From contig JAFWCS010000275.1 of NCBI GenBank assembly GCA_017534365.1, positions 1 through 7,060 of the forward strand: a DNA stretch of 7,060 nucleotides. The letters run 5' to 3'. The first letter of the stretch is position 1; each line of letters opens with the position of its first letter. Below the pieces are notes generated by a model. The model ran no database searches and was not told where the DNA came from. It saw only the letters and a program-made list of their open reading frames with translations. This document shows positions 1 through 6,200 of the stretch, one piece after another. Origin of the DNA: Clostridia bacterium (GTDB lineage Bacteria > Bacillota > Clostridia > Oscillospirales > Acutalibacteraceae). A program made the position numbers and the translations under genes.

Positions 1-27
1 GAGGCCCGCACGGGATGTGCGGGCCTC
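1..27 (-). terminator. Hairpin, probable terminator of the metallophosphoesterase gene
   Basis: A perfect 11-bp inverted repeat (arms 1-11 and 17-27, loop GGGAT) begins 41 bases past the stop codon of the minus-strand phosphoesterase. The bases on its plus-strand side (GCTGCG) are not T-rich, so it does not look like a plus-strand terminator. The U-tract expected for a minus-strand terminator would lie to the left of base 1 and cannot be seen. Confidence 0.65.
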
Positions 28-67
28 GCTGCGTTATCTTAGATCGTGCCGGTGACAGTCAGGACCG

Positions 68-1063
68 TCAGACCAGCGCGAAGGTGTAATTTGCGTTCGG
101 ATACCAGTTGCCGGTCAGATAGTTGATCGGGCGGAAGTTGACGTGGTCGCGATAGACCTCCAGCTGACCGCCGAGACCGGACCAGGTGATGCCGTACCAG
201 TTGACGATGCCGTAGCAGGGCAGGCTGATATAGGTCACGCCGTTGACCTGCTCCGCGATGGGCATATCGTATTTTTCGCCGATCACCTCCGCGCGCACGC
301 CGCCGTGCATGTGGCCGCTGATGTAGAAGACGTTCGGATATTTTTCAAGGATCTCTTTGACCGGGTAGTCCTCCGGCGTGATGCCGCTGTCACCGCCCCA
401 GATCGTATTCTCGCCGTTGATGCCGTCGAGCGCCCAGTGGCAGCAGACGAAGACCGGGCCGCCGTTTGCCGTGCCCTCGGCCAGCTCGCGGTCGAGGAAA
501 TCCAGCTGCTCGGGCGTCATGCTGATCGCGTCCCAATGGCCGCCGTCGATCACCTCGTCGCCCAGCACGATGAATTTGTAGCCCTTGATCGTTTCGCTGT
601 AGTAATTTGTCGTCAGATCGCGGCCGCCGTAATCATTATAATATTTGATCACGTTGGCCAGGCATTCCTCGCGGGTCAGGTCGGTTTTGTCACGGTCACC
701 CGCGTGGCCGATGTCGTGGTTGCCGGCGACGGTGATCACCTGCGCGGGGGCGTATTCCCTGATGATCTCATAGTATTTTGCCAGCGACGGCTCGTCCGCG
801 TAGTTCGTCAGATCGCCCGCGACGACGATCGCGTCCACCGGCGTTTTCGATCTGCTCATGCGCCGGAAGCCCTGCTTGATGAAGCCGGAACGGAAGGGGA
901 ATTCCGCCTCGATGTGGGTGTCGGAGATCATCTCGACGTTCAAAAGGCAGTCCGGCTCCTTGACGTCCATGACCGGCAGGTCGATCCCTTTGTATGGGAT
1001 CAGCGTCACGAACAGCGCGAGCAGAAACACCTTGGCGTGATAGAAGAATTCAGCGGCAGTCAT
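68..1063 (-). CDS. Membrane-anchored calcineurin-type metallophosphoesterase
   Basis: A 331-residue protein with all the metal-binding blocks of the calcineurin-like phosphoesterase superfamily in order: D48-x-H50 (SDTHI), G83-D84 (AGDLTN), G114-N-H-D117, a histidine at 209 (CCHW), and G250-H-x-H253 (SGHMHG). Such enzymes hydrolyse phosphomonoesters or phosphodiesters with a two-metal centre; the substrate cannot be told from sequence. Residues 11-23 form one short hydrophobic segment, so the catalytic domain is probably tethered to the membrane or exported. The ATG at 1063 is chosen because AGGAGG lies 6 bases upstream and the catalytic domain is complete from there. The gene is transcribed away from the sigma-factor operon, has its own promoter, and ends near a hairpin. 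Family assignment is firm; the physiological role is unknown. Confidence 0.93.
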   Translation of the reverse strand: MTAAEFFYHAKVFLLALFVTLIPYKGIDLPVMDVKEPDCLLNVEMISDTHIEAEFPFRSGFIKQGFRRMSRSKTPVDAIVVAGDLTNYADEPSLAKYYEIIREYAPAQVITVAGNHDIGHAGDRDKTDLTREECLANVIKYYNDYGGRDLTTNYYSETIKGYKFIVLGDEVIDGGHWDAISMTPEQLDFLDRELAEGTANGGPVFVCCHWALDGINGENTIWGGDSGITPEDYPVKEILEKYPNVFYISGHMHGGVRAEVIGEKYDMPIAEQVNGVTYISLPCYGIVNWYGITWSGLGGQLEVYRDHVNFRPINYLTGNWYPNANYTFALV

Positions 1064-1069
1064 AGCAAC

Positions 1070-1076
1070 TCCTCCT
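1070..1076 (-). promoter_or_regulatory. Ribosome binding site of the phosphoesterase
   Basis: Read on the minus strand, AAGGAGGAG precedes the ATG at 1063 at the normal distance. It fixes the start codon. Confidence 0.8.
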
Positions 1077-1100
1077 TATATTACTGATACTATCATAATC

Positions 1101-1129
1101 ATAATAGCGCAGCGCCGGCAAAAAATCAA
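1101..1129 (-). promoter_or_regulatory. Sigma-A-type promoter for the phosphoesterase
   Basis: On the minus strand, TTGATT (1124-1129) is followed after exactly 17 bases by TATTAT (1101-1106), a good match to the housekeeping -35/-10 pattern. Transcription would begin about 30 bases upstream of the start codon. The -10 region sits in an AT-rich run with a tandem CATAAT repeat (plus-strand 1094-1105). Confidence 0.65.
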
Positions 1130-1155
1130 GGGGGAAATTTCCCGGCGGAGAAGGG

Positions 1156-1184
1156 TTTACACCCAGCGCGCGATCCTGTATACT
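1156..1184 (+). promoter_or_regulatory. Sigma-A-type promoter for the sigma-factor operon
   Basis: TTTACA (1156-1161), 17 bases, then TATACT (1179-1184). The predicted start near 1191 gives a leader of about 135 bases. The -35 lies inside a small dyad, GGGT-N4-ACCC (1153-1164), which could be an operator, but it is short and may be chance. The promoter resembles the housekeeping type rather than a typical ECF site, so autoregulation by the encoded sigma factor is not evident from this sequence. Confidence 0.6.
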
Positions 1185-1191
1185 TGAAATG

Positions 1192-1240
1192 AAAAAAAGA
1201 GACGGCGCGCGTCCGGTTCCCGGCAATCGCCGGCGCGCCG
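1192..1240 (-). terminator. GC-rich hairpin with a U-tract on the minus strand
   Basis: An 8-bp perfect stem (CGGCGCGC at 1203-1210 with GCGCGCCG at 1233-1240) encloses a smaller 4-bp hairpin (1221-1224 with 1229-1232). Read on the minus strand, the stem is followed by TCTC and seven T residues (1192-1198), as in an intrinsic terminator. In the plus direction the same element is a hairpin in the leader of the sigma-factor operon, with no T-tract directly after it. The internal loop is asymmetric, so terminator activity is uncertain. Confidence 0.4.
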
Positions 1241-1325
1241 ACGCCGCGCAAAAAATAATTCCGTTACTTTTTTCATTTTGCCCGACTACAGGGTGAAGGA
1301 CATTTTCACGAAAGGAGGCGGGAGC

Positions 1326-1868
1326 ATGACGCAAAAGAAAGCGGCGGATGCGCTCGTGGAGCAGTGCTGTCAGGCGTATCGCGTGAAGCTGTTCAACTAC
1401 TGTCTCTCCCGTCTGGACGGCGCGCGGGAGGCTGCAGACGACTGCGTGCAGGAGGCCTTTCTTGTCCTGTACCGTACCTTGCGCAGCGGCGAGACCGTTG
1501 CGCACCCGCAGGCGTTCCTTTATCGCACGGCGGATCAGTTCGTCAAGCGGCAGCGGCAGCAGCAGGCGATTGCCGCGCGGCGAGAGCTGCCGCTCACGCA
1601 GGTCGAGGATCGCGGGGCATCCGCGCTGCCGGCGGATGACCGGCTGGCGCTGATTGACTACGACGCCCTTGCCGCGGCGCTGGTGCAAACGCTCAGCCCG
1701 GAGGAACAGACGCTCTATGAACGGCGCTATGTGCGCCGGGAGCGCGTGGAGGCCATAGCGCAGGAGCTGCAGATCTCGCGTCCGGCCGCCTCGATGCGTC
1801 TGATGCGGCTGCGCGAAAAAATCATACAACTGGTAAAACAGATGGATATGGATCAGGAAGGAGTGTGA
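1326..1868 (+). CDS. Small sigma-70 family (ECF-like) RNA polymerase sigma factor
   Basis: A 180-residue protein with the two-domain layout of small alternative sigma factors. Region 2 covers about residues 18-80 and includes the D-C-V-Q-E-A-F block (39-45) used in core-polymerase binding and -10 recognition. Region 4 covers about 122-170: LSPEEQ, a YVRR turn, then a helix-turn-helix (VEAIAQELQISRPAASMRLM) that would read the -35. No region 1.1 or region 3 is seen. The ATG at 1326 is chosen over an in-frame TTG at 1278 because AAAGGAGG (1311-1318) lies 7 bases before it and nothing upstream looks coding. It is the first gene of a tight operon whose second gene encodes a membrane protein, the common layout for a sigma factor and its membrane-bound antagonist. 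Target promoters are unknown. Confidence 0.9.
   Translation: MTQKKAADALVEQCCQAYRVKLFNYCLSRLDGAREAADDCVQEAFLVLYRTLRSGETVAHPQAFLYRTADQFVKRQRQQQAIAARRELPLTQVEDRGASALPADDRLALIDYDALAAALVQTLSPEEQTLYERRYVRRERVEAIAQELQISRPAASMRLMRLREKIIQLVKQMDMDQEGV
1855..1863 (+). promoter_or_regulatory. Ribosome binding site inside the sigma gene for the next gene
   Basis: AGGAAGGAG lies within the last codons of the sigma-factor gene and 9 bases before a GTG start at 1873. It supports the GTG start and suggests translation of the two genes is linked. Confidence 0.6.
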
Positions 1869-1872
1869 GACT

Positions 1873-2835
1873 GTGATAACCGTGACGAAAGCCCATTTGA
1901 ACCACCCGGATTTTGACGCCGATTTCGTGCGGCGGGAAATCGAAGCGCTCGAAGCGCTCATGGATGCAGAGCTGGAAAAAGGCGACGCGGCGGATTTTGA
2001 TCTGATCGACGCCTGCGCGGATGCGGTCAACGCGCTGCGCAGCGGCGCGGAAACGGCGGCGCTGCCGCCGACCTCACACAAAGCGTTTCTGCGGGCGATC
2101 GGCGTGCGCCGGGGCGACGGCGCGCGGATCGCGCTGGCCGCGGGCATTGCGGCGGCGCTGCTGCTTGCGGCAGTGTCCCAGCTGCGCACGAGCGAAGAGA
2201 TCACCGTTGCAAAGGCTGTGTCCCAGAAGATTGCGGCGCTGTTCACACAGGAGCCGTTGATCATGGAGGAAACGACTGCTGCGCCCGTGCCGGCAACAAC
2301 CGCCCCGGCAACGGAACCGACGACAGCCGCGCCGACCGTGACCGGCATTCGCGTGACGACCGGCGTCGACTGGAAAACGGAGTACGCGGTCGGCGAGCCG
2401 TTCAGCGCCGACGGGCTGACCGTGACCGCCCTGCTCTCGGACGGCACGGAACAGCAGGCGGAATTCAGCGTCACGGTTGCCGATGATTTCGGCAAGGCGG
2501 CCGGCGACGCCGACGTCACCGTCACTGCGGCAGGGCTGACAGAAACGCTTTCTGTGCGGGTGCTCGATACGGTCGAGACCCCGAAACTCAATTCGATTTA
2601 CGCAGTTTTCCCGGAGGACTTTGATTTCACGGTTGCGGACGCTTCCGCGCCGGATCTGACCGGGATGAAAGTCTACGCCGTCTACAGCAACGGCGACGAA
2701 CAGCCGCTGACGGCGGCGGATTACACCGTAACTTATGACGACGTCTCGCAGGGACGCGAGACAAAAACGATGGTGACGCTGGCCTATGAAGACTGCGAAG
2801 CGTCCTTCATCTTAACACAGGAAAGGAAGGGATGA
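1873..2835 (+). CDS. Single-pass membrane protein with Ig-like domains; candidate anti-sigma regulator
   Basis: A 320-residue protein of unrecognised family. Residues 1-82 are acidic and helical with no signal peptide, and would be cytoplasmic. Residues 84-101 are one hydrophobic helix rich in Ala, Leu and Ile. Residues 132-156 are a Thr/Ala/Pro-rich linker typical of extracellular stalks. Residues 157-231 resemble a bacterial Ig-like domain of the Big_3/Big_4 kind (IRVTTGVDWKTEYAVGEPF, then GLTVTALLSDGTE). Residues 238-316 look like a second, more divergent one. This topology, and its place 4 bases after a sigma-factor gene, fit a membrane-bound anti-sigma factor with an external sensor. No H-x3-C-x2-C zinc motif of the classic zinc-binding anti-sigma domain is present, so that role is inferred from context. 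The GTG start at 1873 is set by its ribosome binding site. The gene ends in an ATGA overlap with the next gene. Confidence 0.8.
   Translation: MITVTKAHLNHPDFDADFVRREIEALEALMDAELEKGDAADFDLIDACADAVNALRSGAETAALPPTSHKAFLRAIGVRRGDGARIALAAGIAAALLLAAVSQLRTSEEITVAKAVSQKIAALFTQEPLIMEETTAAPVPATTAPATEPTTAAPTVTGIRVTTGVDWKTEYAVGEPFSADGLTVTALLSDGTEQQAEFSVTVADDFGKAAGDADVTVTAAGLTETLSVRVLDTVETPKLNSIYAVFPEDFDFTVADASAPDLTGMKVYAVYSNGDEQPLTAADYTVTYDDVSQGRETKTMVTLAYEDCEASFILTQERKG
2819..2831 (+). promoter_or_regulatory. Purine-rich ribosome binding site that allows two starts
   Basis: AGGAAAGGAAGGG precedes the leucine-rich-repeat gene. AGGAAAG is well spaced for the ATG at 2832, while GGAAGG is better spaced for a GTG at 2838. 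The choice changes only the first two residues of the signal peptide. Confidence 0.5.
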
Positions 2836-5800
2836 CCGTGAAACGCAGAATACTTTCCATCATTTTCTGCCTTGCGCTGCTGCTGCAAAGCGGTGCGCTG
2901 CTCGCGCAGGCCGCGCCGGCGCAGGCGCAGCCGGCGCAGGCGACCGCAGCCGCCACGGAGCGCTCGACTGCGGCGCTGGGCAACGACGTGCACGTCAGCG
3001 GCGACTGGGTGTATTACGCGGACCGGGAATCCGGCCGCTTTCCGGATCGCATACTGATCGTCAAATATACCGGCAGCGCGACGGACGTCACCGTGCCGGA
3101 AACGATCGACGGCTACACCGTCGGCCAGATCGGGCCCTATGCGTTTTCGCCGGACGCCGGTCTGCCGAGCTATTACGATATGCTGCAGAACAGTCACGAT
3201 TATACGTTCTCCATGCCGCAGAATCCCGCCATGACGCAGCTGCGCAGCGTGACGGTGCCCGGCACGGTCTGGCGCATCGGTATGCACGCCTTCGACCGCT
3301 GTGCCGCACTGGAAACGGTGCAGCTCAGCGAAGGCCTGGAGGAGATTCAGCCCTATGCGTTTTTCAACTGCCCGCATTTGACCGCGCTCGATCTGCCGAC
3401 GACGCTCACCATGCTGTTGACAAACTTCGCCGCCACCGGCATTTCGGAAATCGTCGTGCCCGCATCGTCGGATCCCTATTATGATCAGCTTCAGGTATTC
3501 GGCCACGAGGGCTTGGCCAGACGCACCGGCGTGAACCGCATGGTCATTGAAAAGAACAACGTCACGGCACCGTCGGTCGGTTTGCCGTCCGAGGTGATTT
3601 TTGAAGGTGATGTGAGCTGTTATTACAGTCTCGGTGCAGCGGTCGGCAGCATCTTCGGGGAACCGGATACGATCGTTTTCCGCAAGGGCGGTGCGCCCGG
3701 CGTTGTTCCGTACATCGGCATGATGCCGCTCGACGGCGGCCACTATATCCGGCACACCGACCCGGACGGCGGCCTTCGGTTTGATCACACCTCTGCCGTG
3801 CCGCCGCTGACGTCTGGCGACTGGCAGTATCTGGTGAACAGCTGCGATGAAGCCGTGCTGACCGGCTACACCGGCAGCGCGACCGCGCTGACCCTGCCGA
3901 CCGAAATTGACGGACTGCCCGTGACGGCAGTCGGTGATTACGCCTTTTCCGAGAACAAGACGCTCGCGCAGGTGACCGTGCCTGCTGGAATCACGGAGAT
4001 TCGCAGCGGCGCGTTCCGCGGCTGCACGGCGCTCGCGCAGATCGCGCTGCCGGAGAGTGTCACCGCCATCGGCACGGACGCCTTTGCGTTCACGGCAATT
4101 CTGTCCGTCACCCTGCCCCAGGGCTTGACGAAGCTTGGCGCCTGCGCGTTTGAATACTGCGCGCAGCTGCAGCAGATCGCGCTGCCGGCCGGCGTGACCC
4201 GGCTCGGCGCCGGCACCTTCGCCGCATGCGCATCGCTGACAAGCGTCACTTTGCCTGCCGGCCTGACCGTGATCGGCGCAAGCTGCTTTGCCGATACGAC
4301 GGCGCTCACGTCGATCGACCTGCCCGCCGGGCTGGAAGTGATCCACGTCAACGCCTTTGCGCAGAGCGGACTGCAGTCCGTCGCGCTCAGCCCCGCGCTG
4401 CGGTTCCTCGGGCCGCAGGCGTTTCGGGGGAGCGCACTCGAGACTGCGACGCTGCGCGGCAGCAGCCTGCGCCTGCAGGCGGAAACCTTCAGGGATTGCG
4501 CCGCGCTGCAGGATCTGACGATCGCTGCGGGCGTTGTGGCAATCGAGCAGAACGTGTTTCTCGACTGCGCCGGCCTGACCGACGTAACGATCGGCACAGA
4601 CGTCAGCTATCTTCATAACGCCGCGTTTTCCGGCACGGCGATCCGCACGCTGCAATTCAACGCGATTGACTGTGAAACCAACAACATGATCACCCTTGCC
4701 TCCATCAAATCACAGTTGACGCCGGCGCATCTGTCCGCCTATGCGTCCCCGTTCAGGGGCTGCCCGCTGGAAAGCGTGACCGTCGGCCCGCAGGTGCGCA
4801 GGATCGGCATCGGCATGTTCAAGGATCAGACCGCGCTTACGCGGATCACGCTGCCCGCGAGCGTTTATGTGGTGGAGGAAATGGCCTTCTGCGGCTGCTC
4901 GCATCTTCAGAGCGTGCAGTGGTATGCGCCGATCCGCTACGTCAAAGCCGCGGCGTTCTGGTACTGCGACGCGCTGCGGAACTTCAACTTCGTGCTTCTG
5001 ACCTTTGCGGATCTGCGCGCCTTCGCCTACACGAGCTTTGAAAGTCTGCAGCTCGGTGCGACTGCCGAAGTGCCGTCCGGCGGGCCGCGCCTTGCGCCGG
5101 CACTGCGCGCACAGACGGTGGAAGACGACTTGCCGGCAGCCGAACCGATCACCGCCGTGCCCGAGCAGGGTTTCATGGATTGCGACAGTCTGGAAACGGT
5201 CGGCGTCGGCGGCAGCATCGAAACGATCGGCCCGCAGGCCTTCGCGGACTGTGACAACCTGGAAACCGCCGTCATTTCCGACAGCGTGACCGAGATCGCG
5301 CCGGACGCCTTCCTCCGTTGCCCGAAGCTGACCATCGTTTGCATGGCAAACTCTTATGCACACGCTTACGCGCTTGCGCAGGGAATCCCCGTGACCACGC
5401 TCGTGATCGCGCCGATCCCGAATCAGATCTACACCGGTCGGGCGATCACGCCGCCGGTCGAGGTCTCCTGCAGCGGCAGGCAGCTCACGCAGGCCGCGGA
5501 TTTCAGTGTTGCCTATGCCGACAACATCCAGGTCGGTCAGGCAAAGGTGACGGTCACCGGTCTGGGCGTTTATCAGATGCTCGCGAGCATCGCGCGTTTC
5601 ACGATTGTCACGCGCAGCATCACCGACGCCGTGATCGTGCAGCCTGTGCCGCAGAATTACACCGGCAGACCGGTGGAGCCGAAGCTGACCGTCGTTTGCA
5701 ATGGCCGCACGCTGAAGGAAGGCACGGATTACCGGGTATATTATCAGAATAACACAGCAAAGGGTACGGCCACGGCCTACATCGTCGGCCTTGGCAACTA

Positions 5801-5912
5801 TTCCGGCACCGCGCGCGTGGAGTTCGAGATCAAATCCCTCACCGCGGGCCAGTCCTTCTTCAACAGCCTCATTGCCTTCTTCCGCTCGCTTCTCGCCTTT
5901 ATGCGGCGATAA
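2832..5912 (+). CDS. Secreted BspA-type leucine-rich-repeat protein with tandem C-terminal Ig-like modules
   Basis: A 1026-residue protein. Residues 1-27 are a signal peptide: KRR, then a hydrophobic core, with a likely cut after A-Q-A at 25-27, followed by an Ala/Gln/Pro-rich stretch. Two similar entry modules (about 57-105 and 329-372; shared GDW and YTGSAT, then P-x-x-I-D-G) each open a block of BspA/LRR_5-type repeats of about 23 residues (pattern L-x-x-V-x-LP-x-G-x-T-x-IG-x-x-AF-x-x-C). Blocks lie at about 77-203, 374-610, 641-740 and 777-840. Residues 204-328 hold no clear repeats. Two Ig-like modules follow (858-927 and 932-1001). The tail is short, Phe/Leu-rich and ends in RR. No LPXTG motif is seen. 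Such proteins act at the cell surface, in some species in adhesion; the ligand here is unknown. The ATGA overlap with the upstream gene implies coupled expression with the sigma/membrane-protein pair. Confidence 0.9.
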   Translation: MTVKRRILSIIFCLALLLQSGALLAQAAPAQAQPAQATAAATERSTAALGNDVHVSGDWVYYADRESGRFPDRILIVKYTGSATDVTVPETIDGYTVGQIGPYAFSPDAGLPSYYDMLQNSHDYTFSMPQNPAMTQLRSVTVPGTVWRIGMHAFDRCAALETVQLSEGLEEIQPYAFFNCPHLTALDLPTTLTMLLTNFAATGISEIVVPASSDPYYDQLQVFGHEGLARRTGVNRMVIEKNNVTAPSVGLPSEVIFEGDVSCYYSLGAAVGSIFGEPDTIVFRKGGAPGVVPYIGMMPLDGGHYIRHTDPDGGLRFDHTSAVPPLTSGDWQYLVNSCDEAVLTGYTGSATALTLPTEIDGLPVTAVGDYAFSENKTLAQVTVPAGITEIRSGAFRGCTALAQIALPESVTAIGTDAFAFTAILSVTLPQGLTKLGACAFEYCAQLQQIALPAGVTRLGAGTFAACASLTSVTLPAGLTVIGASCFADTTALTSIDLPAGLEVIHVNAFAQSGLQSVALSPALRFLGPQAFRGSALETATLRGSSLRLQAETFRDCAALQDLTIAAGVVAIEQNVFLDCAGLTDVTIGTDVSYLHNAAFSGTAIRTLQFNAIDCETNNMITLASIKSQLTPAHLSAYASPFRGCPLESVTVGPQVRRIGIGMFKDQTALTRITLPASVYVVEEMAFCGCSHLQSVQWYAPIRYVKAAAFWYCDALRNFNFVLLTFADLRAFAYTSFESLQLGATAEVPSGGPRLAPALRAQTVEDDLPAAEPITAVPEQGFMDCDSLETVGVGGSIETIGPQAFADCDNLETAVISDSVTEIAPDAFLRCPKLTIVCMANSYAHAYALAQGIPVTTLVIAPIPNQIYTGRAITPPVEVSCSGRQLTQAADFSVAYADNIQVGQAKVTVTGLGVYQMLASIARFTIVTRSITDAVIVQPVPQNYTGRPVEPKLTVVCNGRTLKEGTDYRVYYQNNTAKGTATAYIVGLGNYSGTARVEFEIKSLTAGQSFFNSLIAFFRSLLAFMRR
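3951..4661 (+). repeat. Central array of about ten BspA-type leucine-rich repeats
   Basis: Within the surface protein, residues 374-610 hold about ten consecutive units of about 23 residues. The best conserved are units 1-6, with LP-x-G-(V/L/I)-T-x-(I/L)-G and an AF-x-x-C end. The last units drift from consensus. The repetition is clear at protein level but diverged at DNA level, which suggests an old expansion rather than recent slippage. Confidence 0.85.
5403..5834 (+). repeat. Tandem pair of Ig-like modules at the end of the surface protein
   Basis: Two copies of a roughly 70-residue unit (858-927 and 932-1001) share the order P-x-(Q/N), YTGR, P-P/P-K, V-x-C-x-GR-x-L, D(F/Y)-x-V-x-Y-x-(D/N)N, G-x-A, GLG-x-Y and F-x-I. 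The second copy matches the usual form of this module best (EGTDYRVYYQNNTAKGTA). Units of this type are common near the C-terminus of clostridial surface proteins and act as stalk domains. Confidence 0.8.
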
Positions 5913-5936
5913 GCAGCAAAATGCAAATCCTATACC

Positions 5937-5968
5937 TAAAAAACGCCGCAGGGGAGACCCTGCGGCGT
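5937..5968 (-). terminator. Strong hairpin; T-tract faces the minus strand
   Basis: Arms 5943-5953 and 5958-5968 pair over 11 bp around a GAGA loop. Read on the minus strand, the stem runs into TTTTTT (six A residues at 5938-5943, the last pairing as the base of the stem). In the plus direction it is followed by CGCCGTGTG, with no U-tract. It lies 30 bases past the stop of the surface-protein gene, so it may still help end or stabilise that transcript, but the canonical terminator reading is on the opposite strand. Confidence 0.65.
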
Positions 5969-6029
5969 CGCCGTGTGTGAACTGGCCGAACCGGTTTGCA
6001 AAATCTTTTTGAATTTCCGAAAAAAATGC

Positions 6030-6058
6030 TTGCATTTTGCAGGAACCTGTGGTATTAT
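6030..6058 (+). promoter_or_regulatory. Promoter of rplS with an extended -10
   Basis: TTGCAT (6030-6035), 17 bases, then TATTAT (6053-6058), preceded by TG one base away (TGGTATTAT), the extended -10 signature. Transcription should begin near 6065. This is the best promoter in the window, as expected for a ribosomal protein gene. Confidence 0.75.
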
Positions 6059-6064
6059 ACTATT

Positions 6065-6200
6065 CGCATTTGTGCCGTCAACGGCGGCCGCAGGCGCTGC
6101 GGCTCACAAAGACGGGGTTTAATGTCACATCATTAAAGCGGGCGGTCCTCTTTCGGCATCTGCTGTTACGAACGTCTGAAAAAACTTGGAGGTAAAACAG
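6065..6200 (+). promoter_or_regulatory. Structured leader of rplS, candidate L19 autoregulatory element
   Basis: The leader of about 135 bases can fold into a junction. TTTGTG (6069-6074) pairs with CACAAA (6105-6110) and encloses a small CCG/CGG hairpin (6075-6077 with 6082-6084) and a perfect 7-bp hairpin (GCCGCAG at 6087-6093 with CTGCGGC at 6097-6103). A second 7-bp hairpin follows (TTTAATG at 6118-6124 with CATTAAA at 6131-6137). AGACG (6110-6114) could close it with CGTCT (6173-6177). Ribosomal-protein leaders upstream of rplS are known in Firmicutes. Whether this one matches the described L19 leader family was not tested. Confidence 0.5.

Noticed and set aside
143..1087. Plus-strand open frame opposite the metallophosphoesterase
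   Set aside because: It has no family motifs and is Val/Asp/Ala/His-rich, as expected for an antisense shadow, while the minus strand carries every catalytic motif of a phosphoesterase.
1278..1325. Possible 16-residue N-terminal extension of the sigma factor from a TTG codon
   Set aside because: The extension contains the ribosome binding site of the ATG at 1326 and has no sigma-factor similarity.
1050..2591. Minus-strand open frame covering the sigma factor and part of the membrane-protein gene
   Set aside because: It is Ser/Ala/Arg-rich without domains, and spans two promoters and the intergenic region. The plus-strand products have clear families and ribosome binding sites.
2904..2953. 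Short GC-rich repetitive DNA (CCGGCGCAGG-like words) considered as a tandem repeat element
   Set aside because: It encodes the Ala/Gln/Pro-rich stretch just after the signal peptide and is fully explained as coding sequence of low complexity.
2784..4655. Long open frame (over 600 codons) on the minus strand opposite the surface-protein gene
   Set aside because: Its translation is rich in Arg, Ala, His and Gln with no recognisable domain, it has no convincing ribosome binding site, and the opposite strand encodes a protein with a clear signal peptide and repeats. It is a by-product of GC-rich codon use.
3951..4661. Regularly spaced similar words considered as a CRISPR-like or other DNA repeat array
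   Set aside because: The spacing of about 69 bases matches 23-residue leucine-rich repeats; similarity is at protein level and there are no identical repeats with unique spacers.
4710..6035. Second long open frame (over 400 codons) on the minus strand
   Set aside because: It has the same low-information, Arg/His/Asp-rich composition and runs across a terminator hairpin and non-coding DNA. I considered it as the gene served by the minus-facing terminator, but the terminator lies inside the frame near its start, not after its end.
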